DNA of 48,710 nt from Streptomyces spiramenti (GCF_012034385.1 NZ_JAAVJB010000014.1:1-48710), one strand, 5' to 3'; shown: positions 8,373 through 16,454, numbered from the stretch's first letter. The notes: a model not told the origin generated them from the sequence alone. Translations and numbers: made by a program.

Positions 8373-9291
8373 GTGCGAGCAGTTGCGTTCTCCTCCTTCG
8401 GCGGCCCCGAGGTCCTCAGAGCGGTCTCCGTCCCGGCGCCCGAGGCGGGGCCGGGGGAGGTGCGGGTCAGGGTGCGGGCCTCCGGGGTCCAGCCGATCGA
8501 CTGCGCGGTCCGTTCCGGCCGCCGAGCGCCCGGCTTCGCGATCGAGATGCCGCACATCACCGGAGGTGAGTTCGCGGGGGTGGTCGACCAGGTCGGTGGC
8601 GGGGCCGAGGGCGTCGAGGTCGGCGCCGAGGTGCTGGGCTTCCGCACGCAGCACTGCTACGCGGAGCACGTCGTGGCCCCCGCCGACCAGGTGGTCTGCA
8701 AGCCGGCCTCCATGCCGTGGGAGGTCGCGGCAGGTTCTCCCCGGGGCGGGGCAGGCGGCGCACACCGCGGTGGAGGCCCTGCGGGTCGGGTACGGCGACA
8801 CCTTCCTGGTGAACGGCGCCGCCGGCGGGGTGGGAACGATCGCGGTCCAGCTCGCCCGAGCGGTGGGGGCGACGGTGGTCGGCACCGCGAGCGAGGCGAA
8901 CCACGCCTATCTGCGTCAGCTCGGCGCGATCCCCGTCGTGGACGGGGACGGCCTCGTCGAGCGGGTGCGGCGGCTGGCGCCGCAGGGGGTGGACGCGGCG
9001 CTCGACGCGGCGAGCGCCGACGGCCTCGGGCCGCGGGCCGCGGTCGAAGTGGTACGGGACAAGGACAGGGTGGGTACCCTCGCCGCCGTCGAGGCGTACG
9101 AACGACTCGGTGCCCGCTGGATCGCCTCCCGGCGCTCCGCGGAGCGGCTGGAGGCGCTCGTCGCCCTGTGGTCGCGGGGAGCCCTGCGCGTCCACGTGCG
9201 GGCCACCTGGTCGCTGGAGGACGCGGCAGCGGCGCATCGGGACGTCGAGTCGGGCCACGGCTGTGGCAAGGTCGTGCTGCTGGTCGACTGA
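8373..9291 (+). pseudogene. Zinc-type alcohol dehydrogenase/quinone oxidoreductase, single-base frameshift
   Basis: GTG start with GAGAGAGG 9 bases upstream. Residues 1-121 (MRAVAFSSFGGPEV through PASMPWEVAAG) are the GroES-like N-terminal domain of the NADPH:quinone reductase family. The Rossmann half (HTAVEALRVGYGDTFLVNGA, then GGVGTIAVQLARAVG, through KVVLLVD) continues in the next frame. The switch falls at 8733-8738, where the run reads GGTTCT; removing one T joins AAG to LPGAGQAAHT in a normal-length protein of about 305 aa. Total length is 3n+1, as one extra base predicts. Both halves keep strong coding character, so this is either a recent inactivating mutation or a sequencing error. 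Confidence 0.82.
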
Positions 9292-9458
9292 GCCGACCCG
9301 GACCCCGCCGGAGGCAGCCCGCTTCGGCAGCGCGGCGGGCACGTCGCGGTGGAGTTCCGCCGCCCGCAGCGCGGTGACCGCGTCCGTGCACCCGCCGTGG
9401 CACGATGTCCCGGCGCCGGTACCGAGGTCCCGCCCGGTGACCGGCGCGGAGCGCGAAG

Positions 9459-9493
9459 CGGTCGGCGGTCGGCGGTCGGCGGTCGGCGGTCGG
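9459..9493 (+). repeat. Five tandem copies of CGGTCGG
   Basis: Five perfect, contiguous 7-base units occupy 35 bases, ending 20 bases before the fdhD start codon. They would lie in the 5' leader or promoter of fdhD. Slippage variation between strains is expected for such a repeat; no protein-binding role can be assigned. Confidence 0.85.
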
Positions 9494-9513
9494 CACGGAC
9501 GGGAGCGGAGAGC

Positions 9514-10359
9514 ATGGGACGGGTCACCGAACGGCGCCGCGTGGTGCGCATCCGCGGCGGACGGGCCACGGAGCGGTCCGACACCCTGGCAGGCGAGGAA
9601 CCGATGGAGATCCGCGTCGGCGGTGCCCCCTTGGCGATCACGATGCGCACCCCCGGCGACGACTTCGCACTCGCCGCCGGGTTCCTGGTCAGCGAGGGTG
9701 TGGTGCACTCCGGCGACCAGGTGGCGCGGGTGGTCTACTGCGCGGGCGCCGAGGACGGCACGGGCGGGCGCGGCGCCAACTCCTACAACGTGGTGGACGT
9801 GGTCCTGGCGGACGGAGTACCGCCTCCCGCCCCGTCTGTGGCACGCAACGTCTACGTCTCCTCGTCCTGCGGCATGTGCGGCCGGACCAGCATCGACGCC
9901 GTGCGCACCACGGTTCGCCGCCCGCTCTCGGCCGGCCCGGAGCTCACGCCGACGTTGCTCTCGGAGCTCCCGGAACGGCTGCGTGCCGGGCAGAAGGTCT
10001 TCGACCGGACCGGTGGGCTGCACGCCGCCGCGCTGTTCGCGGCGGACGGCACCCTGCTCGACCTGCGGGAGGACGTCGGGCGGCACAACGCGGTGGACAA
10101 GGTGGTGGGCCGGGCGCTGCTCGACGGGGCGCTGCCGCTGGACGGAACCGTGCTGATGGTGTCGGGCCGGGCCTCGTTCGAACTGGTCCAGAAGGCGGTG
10201 ATGGCCGGTGTCCCGGTGCTCGCCGCAGTCTCGGCCCCGTCGTCGCTGGCGGTCGACCTGGCCGAGGAGGCGGGCGTGACCCTGGTCGGCTTCCTGCGCG
10301 GCGACTCGATGAACGTGTACGCCGGTGCTCAGCGGGTGGTGCTGCCGGAGGACTCCTGA
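9514..10359 (+). CDS. fdhD: Formate dehydrogenase accessory sulfurtransferase FdhD
   Basis: 281 aa from ATG 9514 with a GAGCGGAG-type ribosome binding site; the frame is open further upstream but without family similarity. FdhD transfers sulfur from a cysteine desulfurase to the Mo-bis-MGD cofactor of formate dehydrogenase. The catalytic pair is C119/C122 in SSSCGMCG. Other landmarks are RTPGDDFALAAGFLVSEG (46-63), DVGRHNAVDKVVG and VSGRASFELVQKA. No formate dehydrogenase gene is in the window, so the client enzyme is elsewhere. A sulfite-oxidase-fold molybdoenzyme lies 10 kb away, but that family uses a different cofactor form. The 3' end overlaps the convergent symporter gene by 31 bases. 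Confidence 0.95.
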   Translation: MGRVTERRRVVRIRGGRATERSDTLAGEEPMEIRVGGAPLAITMRTPGDDFALAAGFLVSEGVVHSGDQVARVVYCAGAEDGTGGRGANSYNVVDVVLADGVPPPAPSVARNVYVSSSCGMCGRTSIDAVRTTVRRPLSAGPELTPTLLSELPERLRAGQKVFDRTGGLHAAALFAADGTLLDLREDVGRHNAVDKVVGRALLDGALPLDGTVLMVSGRASFELVQKAVMAGVPVLAAVSAPSSLAVDLAEEAGVTLVGFLRGDSMNVYAGAQRVVLPEDS

Positions 10360-11321
10360 TCCTCCGGTGGCGCCTGCGCGGCCCAGCGCCGTGCGAGTAC
10401 CGCGCACACGATGAGCTGCACCTGGTGGAAGAGCATCAGCGGCAGCACCGTGACCGCCGCGTCGGCGCCGAACAGGACGCTGGACATCGGCAACCCGACC
10501 GCCAGCGACTTCTTGGAGCCGGCGAACACCACCGCGATGCGATCCTCGCGCCCGAACCCCAGGCGCCGCGCCCCCTGCCCGGTGATCAGCAGCATCAACG
10601 CCAGCAGCACCACGACGACCCCGAGCAGCGCCAGCAGCCGCTGCCAGCTGACCTGTCCGAAGACCCCCTCCCGCACGCCCTCGCTGAAGGCGGCGTAGAC
10701 GACGATCAGCACCGACCCCCGCTCGAAGTACGACAGCGCGGTCCGGTGGCGGACCACGACCGCGCCGAGCCAGCGGTGCAGCAGCTGGCCGACCACGAAC
10801 GGCAGCAGGAGTTGCAGCGCGATCCTCAGCAGGGAGTCCACCGAGATCCCCGCGCCGCCCCCGATGAGGAGCCCGGCGAGCAGCGGGGTGAGCACCACGC
10901 CGATGAGGCTGGAGAACGAGCCCGCCGCGATGGCTCCCGCGACGTTGCCGCGCGCGATCGAGGTGAAGGCGATCGAGGACTGCACGGTGGACGGGACGAG
11001 GCAGAGGAAGAGCACCCCGAGCGCCAGCTGGTCGGTGAGCAGCCACGGCGCCAGTGCGCCCGCCGCGATCCCGAGCAGCGGGAACACCACGAAGGTGCAG
11101 GCCAGGATCGTCAGGTGCAGTCGCCAGTGGCGGACGCCGTCGCCGACCTCGCGGGTGGAGAGCCGCGCGCCGTAGAGGAAGAACAGCAGGCCGATCGCCA
11201 CGACGGAGACGGTGTCCACGACGTCGGCAGCCGCGCCGCCCGCGGGCAGCAGCGCGGCGAGACCCATGGTCGCGACCAGCAGCAGCAGGTACGGATCGAG
11301 GAATCGGAGGGCTCGTGACAC
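10329..11321 (-). CDS. Bile acid:sodium symporter (SBF-like) family transporter
   Basis: 330 aa from a GTG at 11321, preceded by GGGGGAGA about 9 bases upstream; the frame runs on but only into low-complexity sequence. About nine to ten hydrophobic segments are seen, starting LDPYLLLLVATMGLAALLP. SBF-like motifs include LCLVPSTVQSSIAFTSIARG (crossover-helix region), FVVGQLLHRWLG, FAGSKKSLAVGLPMSSVLFG and PLMLFHQVQLIVCAVLARRW. The family exports or imports organic anions by sodium coupling; the substrate here cannot be read. It is convergent with and overlaps fdhD, and divergent from the aldo/keto reductase across a 392-base gap. Confidence 0.9.
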   Translation of the reverse strand: MSRALRFLDPYLLLLVATMGLAALLPAGGAAADVVDTVSVVAIGLLFFLYGARLSTREVGDGVRHWRLHLTILACTFVVFPLLGIAAGALAPWLLTDQLALGVLFLCLVPSTVQSSIAFTSIARGNVAGAIAAGSFSSLIGVVLTPLLAGLLIGGGAGISVDSLLRIALQLLLPFVVGQLLHRWLGAVVVRHRTALSYFERGSVLIVVYAAFSEGVREGVFGQVSWQRLLALLGVVVVLLALMLLITGQGARRLGFGREDRIAVVFAGSKKSLAVGLPMSSVLFGADAAVTVLPLMLFHQVQLIVCAVLARRWAAQAPPEDQESSGSTTR

Positions 11322-11713
11322 GTCCGCCAGTCTCCCCCGCCCCGCCCGCAGGCCGGTGGGCGGGGTGGTGGCGGGTACCGGGAGGTGTCCGCCCGGTCCG
11401 GGCGTGCTGCCACCGCCTGGCTGACGCCGAGGCGTCGGCGCACCGGATGGCGCCGGGGCGGGCGATGGCTGTCGTGACCTGCCCGTCGCGCGCGGACGCG
11501 GGCAGGCATCCGGTCGGCGCACCGGTGGTGGTCGGGGGCGGTGGAGCAGGCATCCGGCCCGGGTACACGCTCTGGGCGTGCCGCGAGCACCTGGAGCGGT
11601 ACCGCGCCGAACGGCACCCCACCGCCGGCGGCTGGCGGGTACCGGGAATGGGCGGCCGGAAACCATCGTTGATGATGGGATACCCGTCCACCGAAAGTAA
11701 GGACCGCTTCCTC
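11322..11713. other. 392-base divergent intergenic region with coding-like stretch
   Basis: This region separates the divergently read symporter and aldo/keto reductase genes. From about 11464 onward the frame of the reductase stays open with GC-rich third positions. It reads like part of a small protein (PVVVGGGGAGIRPGYTLWAC, then REHLERYRAERHP), but has no stop before the reductase and no convincing ribosome binding site. No clear promoter hexamers were identified. Confidence 0.4.
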
Positions 11714-12544
11714 GTGAGCACAGTTCCCTTCGTGACGCTCAACAACGGCCTCCGGATGCCCCAGCTGGGCTTCGGCGTGTGGCAGGTCCCGGACGACCAG
11801 GCGACGGAGGCCGTCGGCCACGCCCTCGACGCCGGGTACCGCAGCATCGACACCGCGGCCGTGTACGGCAACGAGGAGGGCACCGGCCGTGCGCTGGCCG
11901 CGTCCGGCCTGCCGCGGGAGGAGCTGTTCGTCACCACCAAGCTGTGGAACGGCGACCAGGGTCACGACGCGACCCTCCGGGCCTTCGACGTGTCGTTGGA
12001 GAAGCTGGGTCTCGACTACGTCGACCTGTACCTCATCCACTGGCCGGTGCCCTCCAAGGACCTGTACATCGAGTCGTACAAGGCACTGGAGAAGATCCAC
12101 GCCGACGGTCGCGCGAAGGCCATCGGCGTCTCCAACTTCACCACCGCGCACCTGCGCCGGCTGCTGGAGGAGACGGACGTCGTCCCCGTCCTCAACCAGA
12201 TCGAGCTGCACCCCAACTTCCCCCAGGCCGAGCAGCGTGCGTTCCACTCCTCGCACGACATCCACACCGAGGCGTGGTCGCCGCTGGGCCAGGGCAAGGG
12301 GCTGCTGGACGACGAGGAGCTCGCGCGGATCGCCGCCAAGCACGGGGCGACGGCGGCGCAGGTGGTACTGCGCTGGCACCTCCAGCTCGGCAACATCGTG
12401 ATCCCGAAGTCGGTGACTCCGAGCCGGATCAAGGAGAACATCGACGTCTTCGGCTTCGAGCTGGACGACGCCGATCTCGAAGCCCTGGCGGAGCTGGACA
12501 CCGACACCCGGCTGGGCAGCCACCCGGACCACGTCGGCGCCTGA
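11714..12544 (+). CDS. Aldo/keto reductase (AKR5-like)
   Basis: 276 aa. The GTG at 11714 has AAGGA at 11699-11703 and gives the usual family N-terminus (VPFVTLNNGLRMPQLGFG). The AKR catalytic tetrad is intact: D46 and Y51 in IDTAAVYGNEEG, K76 in VTTKLWN and H109 in LIHWPVP. The NADPH-binding C-terminal segment IPKSVTPSRIKENIDVF is also present. The enzyme should reduce aldehydes or ketones with NADPH in the cytoplasm; its closest-looking relatives are 2,5-diketo-gluconate-reductase-type AKRs. It stands alone and is closed by a hairpin at 12559-12599. Confidence 0.93.
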   Translation: MSTVPFVTLNNGLRMPQLGFGVWQVPDDQATEAVGHALDAGYRSIDTAAVYGNEEGTGRALAASGLPREELFVTTKLWNGDQGHDATLRAFDVSLEKLGLDYVDLYLIHWPVPSKDLYIESYKALEKIHADGRAKAIGVSNFTTAHLRRLLEETDVVPVLNQIELHPNFPQAEQRAFHSSHDIHTEAWSPLGQGKGLLDDEELARIAAKHGATAAQVVLRWHLQLGNIVIPKSVTPSRIKENIDVFGFELDDADLEALAELDTDTRLGSHPDHVGA

Positions 12545-12558
12545 CCTTCCCGGCACCC

Positions 12559-12599
12559 GCGCCCGCACCATTCGCCCCGGCGGCGAGCGGTGCGGGCGC
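12559..12599 (+). terminator. Terminator hairpin after aldo/keto reductase
   Basis: Perfect 11-bp arms GCGCCCGCACC and GGTGCGGGCGC flank a 19-base loop that itself folds (TCGCC/GGCGA). It starts 15 bases after the reductase stop. Confidence 0.6.
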
Positions 12600-12857
12600 C
12601 GCCGTGTGAGAGCGGCCCGCACCGCCCCACCCCGCCCGAGCAGCGCCGGGCCGCCGGGCCGCCGCGAACGGGTGAATGAAACGCCCGCCACGGGGCAGGG
12701 GCGGAGCGCGCCTTGGATTTCCCGCCACGGCTCGGCGCACCCATCCGCTGCGTCGCCGGCTACGAATAGTCGGCGAGCCCGCAGTTCGAGGGCGCGCCCC
12801 CTCGACGCGGCCGGCCACCCGCCGCCTGCCGCTGTTCCAAGTTCCGGAGGATGATCC
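12600..12857 (+). other. Intergenic region upstream of sigK
   Basis: Between the reductase terminator and the sigK leader there is no supportable gene. The only clear element is the ECF-type promoter at 12741-12767. Confidence 0.5.
12741..12767 (+). promoter_or_regulatory. Predicted SigK-dependent promoter of sigK (autoregulation)
   Basis: The -35 CCATCC (12741-12746, preceded by AC) and -10 ACGAAT (12762-12767, followed by A) are separated by 15 bases. The same ACCCATCC-N15-CGAATA arrangement precedes both divergent operons at 19969-20058. It resembles the mycobacterial SigK motif as I remember it (CCATCC, CCGAAT). The leader ORF and sigK start about 90 and 160 bases downstream. Confidence 0.75.
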
Positions 12858-12929
12858 ATGCCGCTGCCACCGTCCGGCTTCCGACGCCGGCCCCGCCGTG
12901 CCCACCCGACGGGGGGTGCCCGGGCATGA
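12858..12929 (+). CDS. Possible 23-residue leader peptide coupled to sigK
   Basis: ATG 12858 follows a consensus GGAGG (12846-12850) at 7 bases. The 23-codon frame, rich in Pro and Arg, ends in TGA at 12927-12929. That stop overlaps the sigK ATG (12926) as ATGA, so ribosomes finishing the leader could restart on sigK, whose own ribosome binding site is a less orthodox GGGGGG. No homologue is recognised. The alternative is that the strong ribosome binding site reflects a different, longer sigK start at 12851, but that ATG directly abuts the GGAGG with no spacing. Confidence 0.35.
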   Translation: MPLPPSGFRRRPRRAHPTGGARA

Positions 12930-13510
12930 AGGAGCCGGTGTACATCGGGGAGAACCCCTCGACCGCGCCCGACCTCTCGGAGTTGCTGGTGCGGGTCGCC
13001 CAGGGCGACCACGAGGCATTCGGCAGCGTCTACGACGCCATGTCCGGCCCGGTGTTCGGACTGGTGCGCAGCATCCTCCGCGACCCGGCGCAGTCCGAGG
13101 AGGTGGCGCAGGAGGTCATGGTCGAGGTCTGGCGGAACGCCGCGCGCTACCGCCCGGAGAAGGGCAGCGCCATGGCGTGGACGATGACGTTGGCGCACCG
13201 ACGGGCGGTGGACCGGGTCCGGTCCGCGCAGGCGTCCAGCGACCGGGAGCAGCGGGCCGCGCTCCTGGAGCACACCCCCGCGTTCGACGAGGTGACCGAA
13301 CAGGTCGAGACCAGGCTGGAACGCGAGCAGGTGCGGCGGTGCCTGCGCACCCTGACCGAGCTCCAGCGCCAGTCCGTGACGCTGGCCTACTACCGGGGGC
13401 TGACCTACCGCGAGGTGGCCGAGCTGCTGGCGCTGCCGCTCGGCACCGTGAAGACCCGTATGCGCGACGGTCTGATCCGGCTGCGCGACTGCCTGGGGGT
13501 GACCGCATGA
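12926..13510 (+). CDS. sigK: ECF sigma factor SigK
   Basis: 194 aa. Region 2 spans about residues 31-101 (FGSVYDAMSGPVFGLVRSIL, DPAQSEEVAQEVMVEVWRNA, WTMTLAHRRAVDRVRS) and region 4 about 133-190 (LTELQRQSVTLAYYRGLTYR, LPLGTVKTRMRDGLIRLRD). The paired anti-sigma gene starts in an ATGA overlap, as in mycobacterial sigK-rskA. Cys139 and Cys189, 50 residues apart, occupy the places I recall for the redox disulfide in domain 4 of M. tuberculosis SigK (Cys133/Cys183). An ECF promoter upstream matches those of the neighbouring operons, so positive autoregulation is likely. The name SigK rests on the RskA partner, gene context and the shared promoter motif. Confidence 0.88.
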   Translation: MKEPVYIGENPSTAPDLSELLVRVAQGDHEAFGSVYDAMSGPVFGLVRSILRDPAQSEEVAQEVMVEVWRNAARYRPEKGSAMAWTMTLAHRRAVDRVRSAQASSDREQRAALLEHTPAFDEVTEQVETRLEREQVRRCLRTLTELQRQSVTLAYYRGLTYREVAELLALPLGTVKTRMRDGLIRLRDCLGVTA

Positions 13511-14271
13511 CCGCCGACCTGCACACGCTCGCCGGGGCCTACGTCCTGCACGCGCTGTCGCCGGAGGAGCTGGCCGAGTTCGAACGCCATCTCTCCGACT
13601 GCGACTCCTGCGCGCTGGAGGTCCGCGAGCTGGCCGCAACAACGCAGCGGCTGGGTGCCGCGGTCGCCACCGCCCCACCGCCGGAGATGCGGGTCCGGGT
13701 GCTGCGGCAGATCGCCACCGTGCGGCAGGAGCCCCCGGAGGTGCCGCCGGAGCGCGCCGGGCGGGTCCGTACCCGCCGGATCGGCGGGGTGATCCCCCGG
13801 CTGGTGCTGGCAGCGTGCGTCGCCGGGGCGCTCCTCGGGGGCGGCGTGGCGGCTTGGCAGTACCAGGAGGCGCGGGACGCCCGTGACCAGGCGCAGCTCG
13901 CGGAGCGCTCCAACGACGAGCTCATGGGCGTGCTGACCTCGCCGGACGTCGTGGTGGAGAGCACCGGCCTCGACGACGGCGCCACCGGCACGGTGCTGGT
14001 CTCCGCCGAGCGGGACCGCGCGGTGTTCGTGGCCTCAGGGATGGCGGAACCGCCCGCGGGCATGGTCTACCAGCTCTGGTTCGACGACGACGGCACGATG
14101 CGACCCGGCGGTCTGATGGACCCCGCGGACGGTCCGACCGGCAGCGCGGTGCTGATGGACGGCCCGGTCAACGGCGCGGGCGGCATGGGCATCACCCTGG
14201 AGCCGGCGGGGGGCTCGCCGCAGCCCACCTCCGACCCGCTGCTGGTGATGGCGTTCCCCGAAGCCGGCTGA
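13507..14271 (+). CDS. rskA: Anti-sigma factor RskA
   Basis: 254 aa, ATG in an ATGA overlap with sigK. The N-terminal anti-sigma domain has H28, C32 and C35 in ERHLSDCDSC, a zinc-anti-sigma-like HxxxCxxC. One membrane span lies near residues 97-115 (LVLAACVAGALLGGGVAAW). The extracytoplasmic C-terminal RskA domain contains GMVYQLWFDDDG and MDPADGPTGSAV. The topology fits a membrane anchor that holds SigK until cut by regulated proteolysis, as in the mycobacterial homologue. The gene ends 33 bases from the convergent DUF1295 gene, with no obvious hairpin between. Confidence 0.92.
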   Translation: MTADLHTLAGAYVLHALSPEELAEFERHLSDCDSCALEVRELAATTQRLGAAVATAPPPEMRVRVLRQIATVRQEPPEVPPERAGRVRTRRIGGVIPRLVLAACVAGALLGGGVAAWQYQEARDARDQAQLAERSNDELMGVLTSPDVVVESTGLDDGATGTVLVSAERDRAVFVASGMAEPPAGMVYQLWFDDDGTMRPGGLMDPADGPTGSAVLMDGPVNGAGGMGITLEPAGGSPQPTSDPLLVMAFPEAG

Positions 14272-14304
14272 CCGAGAGGCGCACATGAGCGGGCGCGTAC
14301 GTCG

Positions 14305-15138
14305 TCAGGGCCGGGGGCCGTCCTCGGGACCGGCGTTGCGACGGGGTGGCAGCGGGAAGAAGCCGCTGGTCCGGGCGGCGTACCGATCGAACCCGTCGCG
14401 CTGCGCCATGGTCTTCTCGGTGAGCCGCTTACCGCTCCCGAAGATCAGAAGGAAGCTCATCACCAGCGGTGAGACGACGGTCATGGCGGCGACCTGCCAA
14501 CTGCCGGCCGCCACGAGGAACAGTCCCCACCACACCATGAAGTCCCCGAAGTAGTTCGGGTGGCGTGTCAGCGACCACAGACCGCGATCCATGATCTTCC
14601 CCCGGTTGGCGGGGTCGGACTTGAAGCGGTGCATCTGCCAGTCGCCGACGGCCTCGAAGAAGAGCCCGACCGCCCAGCAGGCGATGCCCACCACCACGAC
14701 CCACCCGAGCGGGCCCGGCAGGTAGGCACCGAACTGGAGCGGCAGCGAGATCAGCCAGACCAGAGCCGCCTGGAGCAGGTAGACCATGCGCAGGGCGTAC
14801 AGCTGCGGATGGCCCGGAGCCTTGGCGAGCATCCGCTCGTAGCGCGGGTCCTCGCCCTTGCCCCAGCTGCGCCACGTCACGTGGCCTGCCAGCCGCACGC
14901 CCCACACCGCGGTGAGGATCGCGATGAGCGTGCGGCGCGCGGTGTCGCCCTCCCCCGCCGAGGCGGCGAAGGTGGTGAGGGCGACCGCGGCGAAGCCCAG
15001 CCCCCACGCGATGTCCACCGTGCGGTGGCGTCCGCCCCGTACGACGGCGACCGCGAAGGTCACCAGCAGCACGAGCAGCGCCGCGCCGGCGCTCAGCGCG
15101 AGGTTGAGCCCGAGGGATCCCCAGGGGTAGTCGGTCAC
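14305..15138 (-). CDS. DUF1295 (steroid 5-alpha-reductase-like) membrane protein
   Basis: 277 aa from the GTG at 15138, which overlaps the upstream methyltransferase stop as GTGA. Seven or so hydrophobic segments are seen. The C-terminal signature RHPNYFGDFMVWWG followed by LLIFGSGKRLTEKTM is that of DUF1295 and isoprenylcysteine methyltransferase/steroid-reductase-like proteins, which bind NADPH or S-adenosylmethionine at this region. It is the last gene of the five-gene operon. Its M. tuberculosis counterpart by order would be Rv0446c beside sigK. It probably reduces or modifies a lipid made by the two methyltransferases upstream, but the reaction is not known. Confidence 0.88.
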   Translation of the reverse strand: MTDYPWGSLGLNLALSAGAALLVLLVTFAVAVVRGGRHRTVDIAWGLGFAAVALTTFAASAGEGDTARRTLIAILTAVWGVRLAGHVTWRSWGKGEDPRYERMLAKAPGHPQLYALRMVYLLQAALVWLISLPLQFGAYLPGPLGWVVVVGIACWAVGLFFEAVGDWQMHRFKSDPANRGKIMDRGLWSLTRHPNYFGDFMVWWGLFLVAAGSWQVAAMTVVSPLVMSFLLIFGSGKRLTEKTMAQRDGFDRYAARTSGFFPLPPRRNAGPEDGPRP

Positions 15139-16454
15139 GAGGCAGCACACTCCGGGTACCAGTCGCGCAGCGTCCCGGTCAGGCCGCTGCCTCCGTCACC
15201 GTCGGGGCGGACCGCGAGGATCTGGTCCACGCCCATGCGGCGTTCCTGGAAGGCGAGACCGGACCCCGCGAGGTAGAGGCGCCAGACGCGCGCGGTCTCC
15301 GTCCCGGTGAGCGAGACGATCTCGTCCCAGTTGGCCTCCAGCGCCTCCGCCCACGCCGCGATGGTGTGGACGTAGTGCTCGCGCATGGAGTCCACCGAGC
15401 GGACCTCCAGTCCGGCGCCCTCCAGGAGTCCGACGGTCTCACCGACGGGCCGCATGTGCATGTCGGCGGCGATGTACGCCTCGATGAACGCGCCGCCGCC
15501 GGGGGCGATGGCCCCGCGGGACATCTGCTGGATCAGCAGCCGGCCGCGGGGGCGGAGCATGCGGTGCATCATGGCGGCGAAGCCCGGGTACTCGGCGTCC
15601 CCGACGTGCTCGCCCATCTCCAAGGAGACGGCGGCCTCGTACCAGCCGCCGGGGATGTCGCGGTAGTCGCAGAGCTGGACCTCGACGAGGTCCTCCAGCT
15701 TCCGCTCGCGGACCTGTTCGCGCACGTACTCGGCCTGTTCACGGGCGAGGGTCACCGAGGTGACCTTGGCGCCGTGCCGCTCGGCGGCGTACAGCGAGAG
15801 CGAGCCCCAGCCGCAGCCCACGTCCAGCAGCCGGGTGCCCGGCCGCAGGCCGAGCTTGCGGCAGACCAGCTCCAGCTTGTCGCGCTGGGCCTCCGGCAGC
15901 CCGTAGCCGCGCTCGCCCGGCGGGCGGGTCCAGTAACCGCAGGAGTACGCCATCGCGGGATCGAGCAGCAGCGCGTAGAACTCCGGGGGGAGGTCGTAGT
16001 GGTGGCTGATCGCCTTGCGGTCCCGGCCGCGGCTGTGCAGGGCGCCGTTGAGGCGGACCTCGCCGGCGGGCGCCTGCGGTTTGGGGCCGACCGCCCCGAG
16101 CCGGGCGAGGACACGGAGTGCCGCCGCCTTGTCGGCGAGGGTGGGCGCGGGGGCGGAGCCGGACTCGCGGACGGTGCGCAGCGCCGCGGAGAGCCCCTCG
16201 CGCAGGTCGCCGTGGACGTCGAGCTCCCCGGTGACGTAGGCGCGGGCCAGGCCGAGCTCACCCGGCTGCCACAGCAGATGGCGCAGCGCCCGGCGGGAAC
16301 GCAGGACCACCAGCGGTGCGTCCGCGGGTCCGGCCTCGCTGCCGTCCCAGGTCCGTACCCGGACCGGCGACGGCCCCTGCAGGTACTGCTGGAGGAGCTG
16401 GATCAGCTGGGAGGCCGCACCTCGTGCGGTTGTCGTCGGCAGGGCTGGTGTCAC
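15135..16454 (-). CDS. Cyclopropane-fatty-acyl-phospholipid synthase-family methyltransferase (with conserved Cys)
   Basis: 439 aa, GTG start in a GTGA overlap with the gene before it. The enzyme family adds a methyl or methylene from S-adenosylmethionine to the double bond of a membrane phospholipid acyl chain. Visible motifs are HHYDLPPEFYALLLDP (151-166), YSCGYW (170-175, with Cys172 at the family's active-site position), the SAM motif LLDVGCGWGSLS (209-220) and SLEMGEHVG (Glu and His of the bicarbonate site). The C-terminal region YVHTIAAWAEALEANWDEI is typical. It is one of two adjacent family members and the one that looks like a full cyclopropane or methyl-branching synthase. Confidence 0.92.
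   Translation of the reverse strand: MTPALPTTTARGAASQLIQLLQQYLQGPSPVRVRTWDGSEAGPADAPLVVLRSRRALRHLLWQPGELGLARAYVTGELDVHGDLREGLSAALRTVRESGSAPAPTLADKAAALRVLARLGAVGPKPQAPAGEVRLNGALHSRGRDRKAISHHYDLPPEFYALLLDPAMAYSCGYWTRPPGERGYGLPEAQRDKLELVCRKLGLRPGTRLLDVGCGWGSLSLYAAERHGAKVTSVTLAREQAEYVREQVRERKLEDLVEVQLCDYRDIPGGWYEAAVSLEMGEHVGDAEYPGFAAMMHRMLRPRGRLLIQQMSRGAIAPGGGAFIEAYIAADMHMRPVGETVGLLEGAGLEVRSVDSMREHYVHTIAAWAEALEANWDEIVSLTGTETARVWRLYLAGSGLAFQERRMGVDQILAVRPDGDGGSGLTGTLRDWYPECAAS

Noticed and set aside
8557-11940. Very long open frame on the minus strand across the dehydrogenase, fdhD and reductase region
   Set aside because: It is the antisense shadow of high-GC genes, and its translation is low-complexity and lacks domains except where the symporter lies in another frame.
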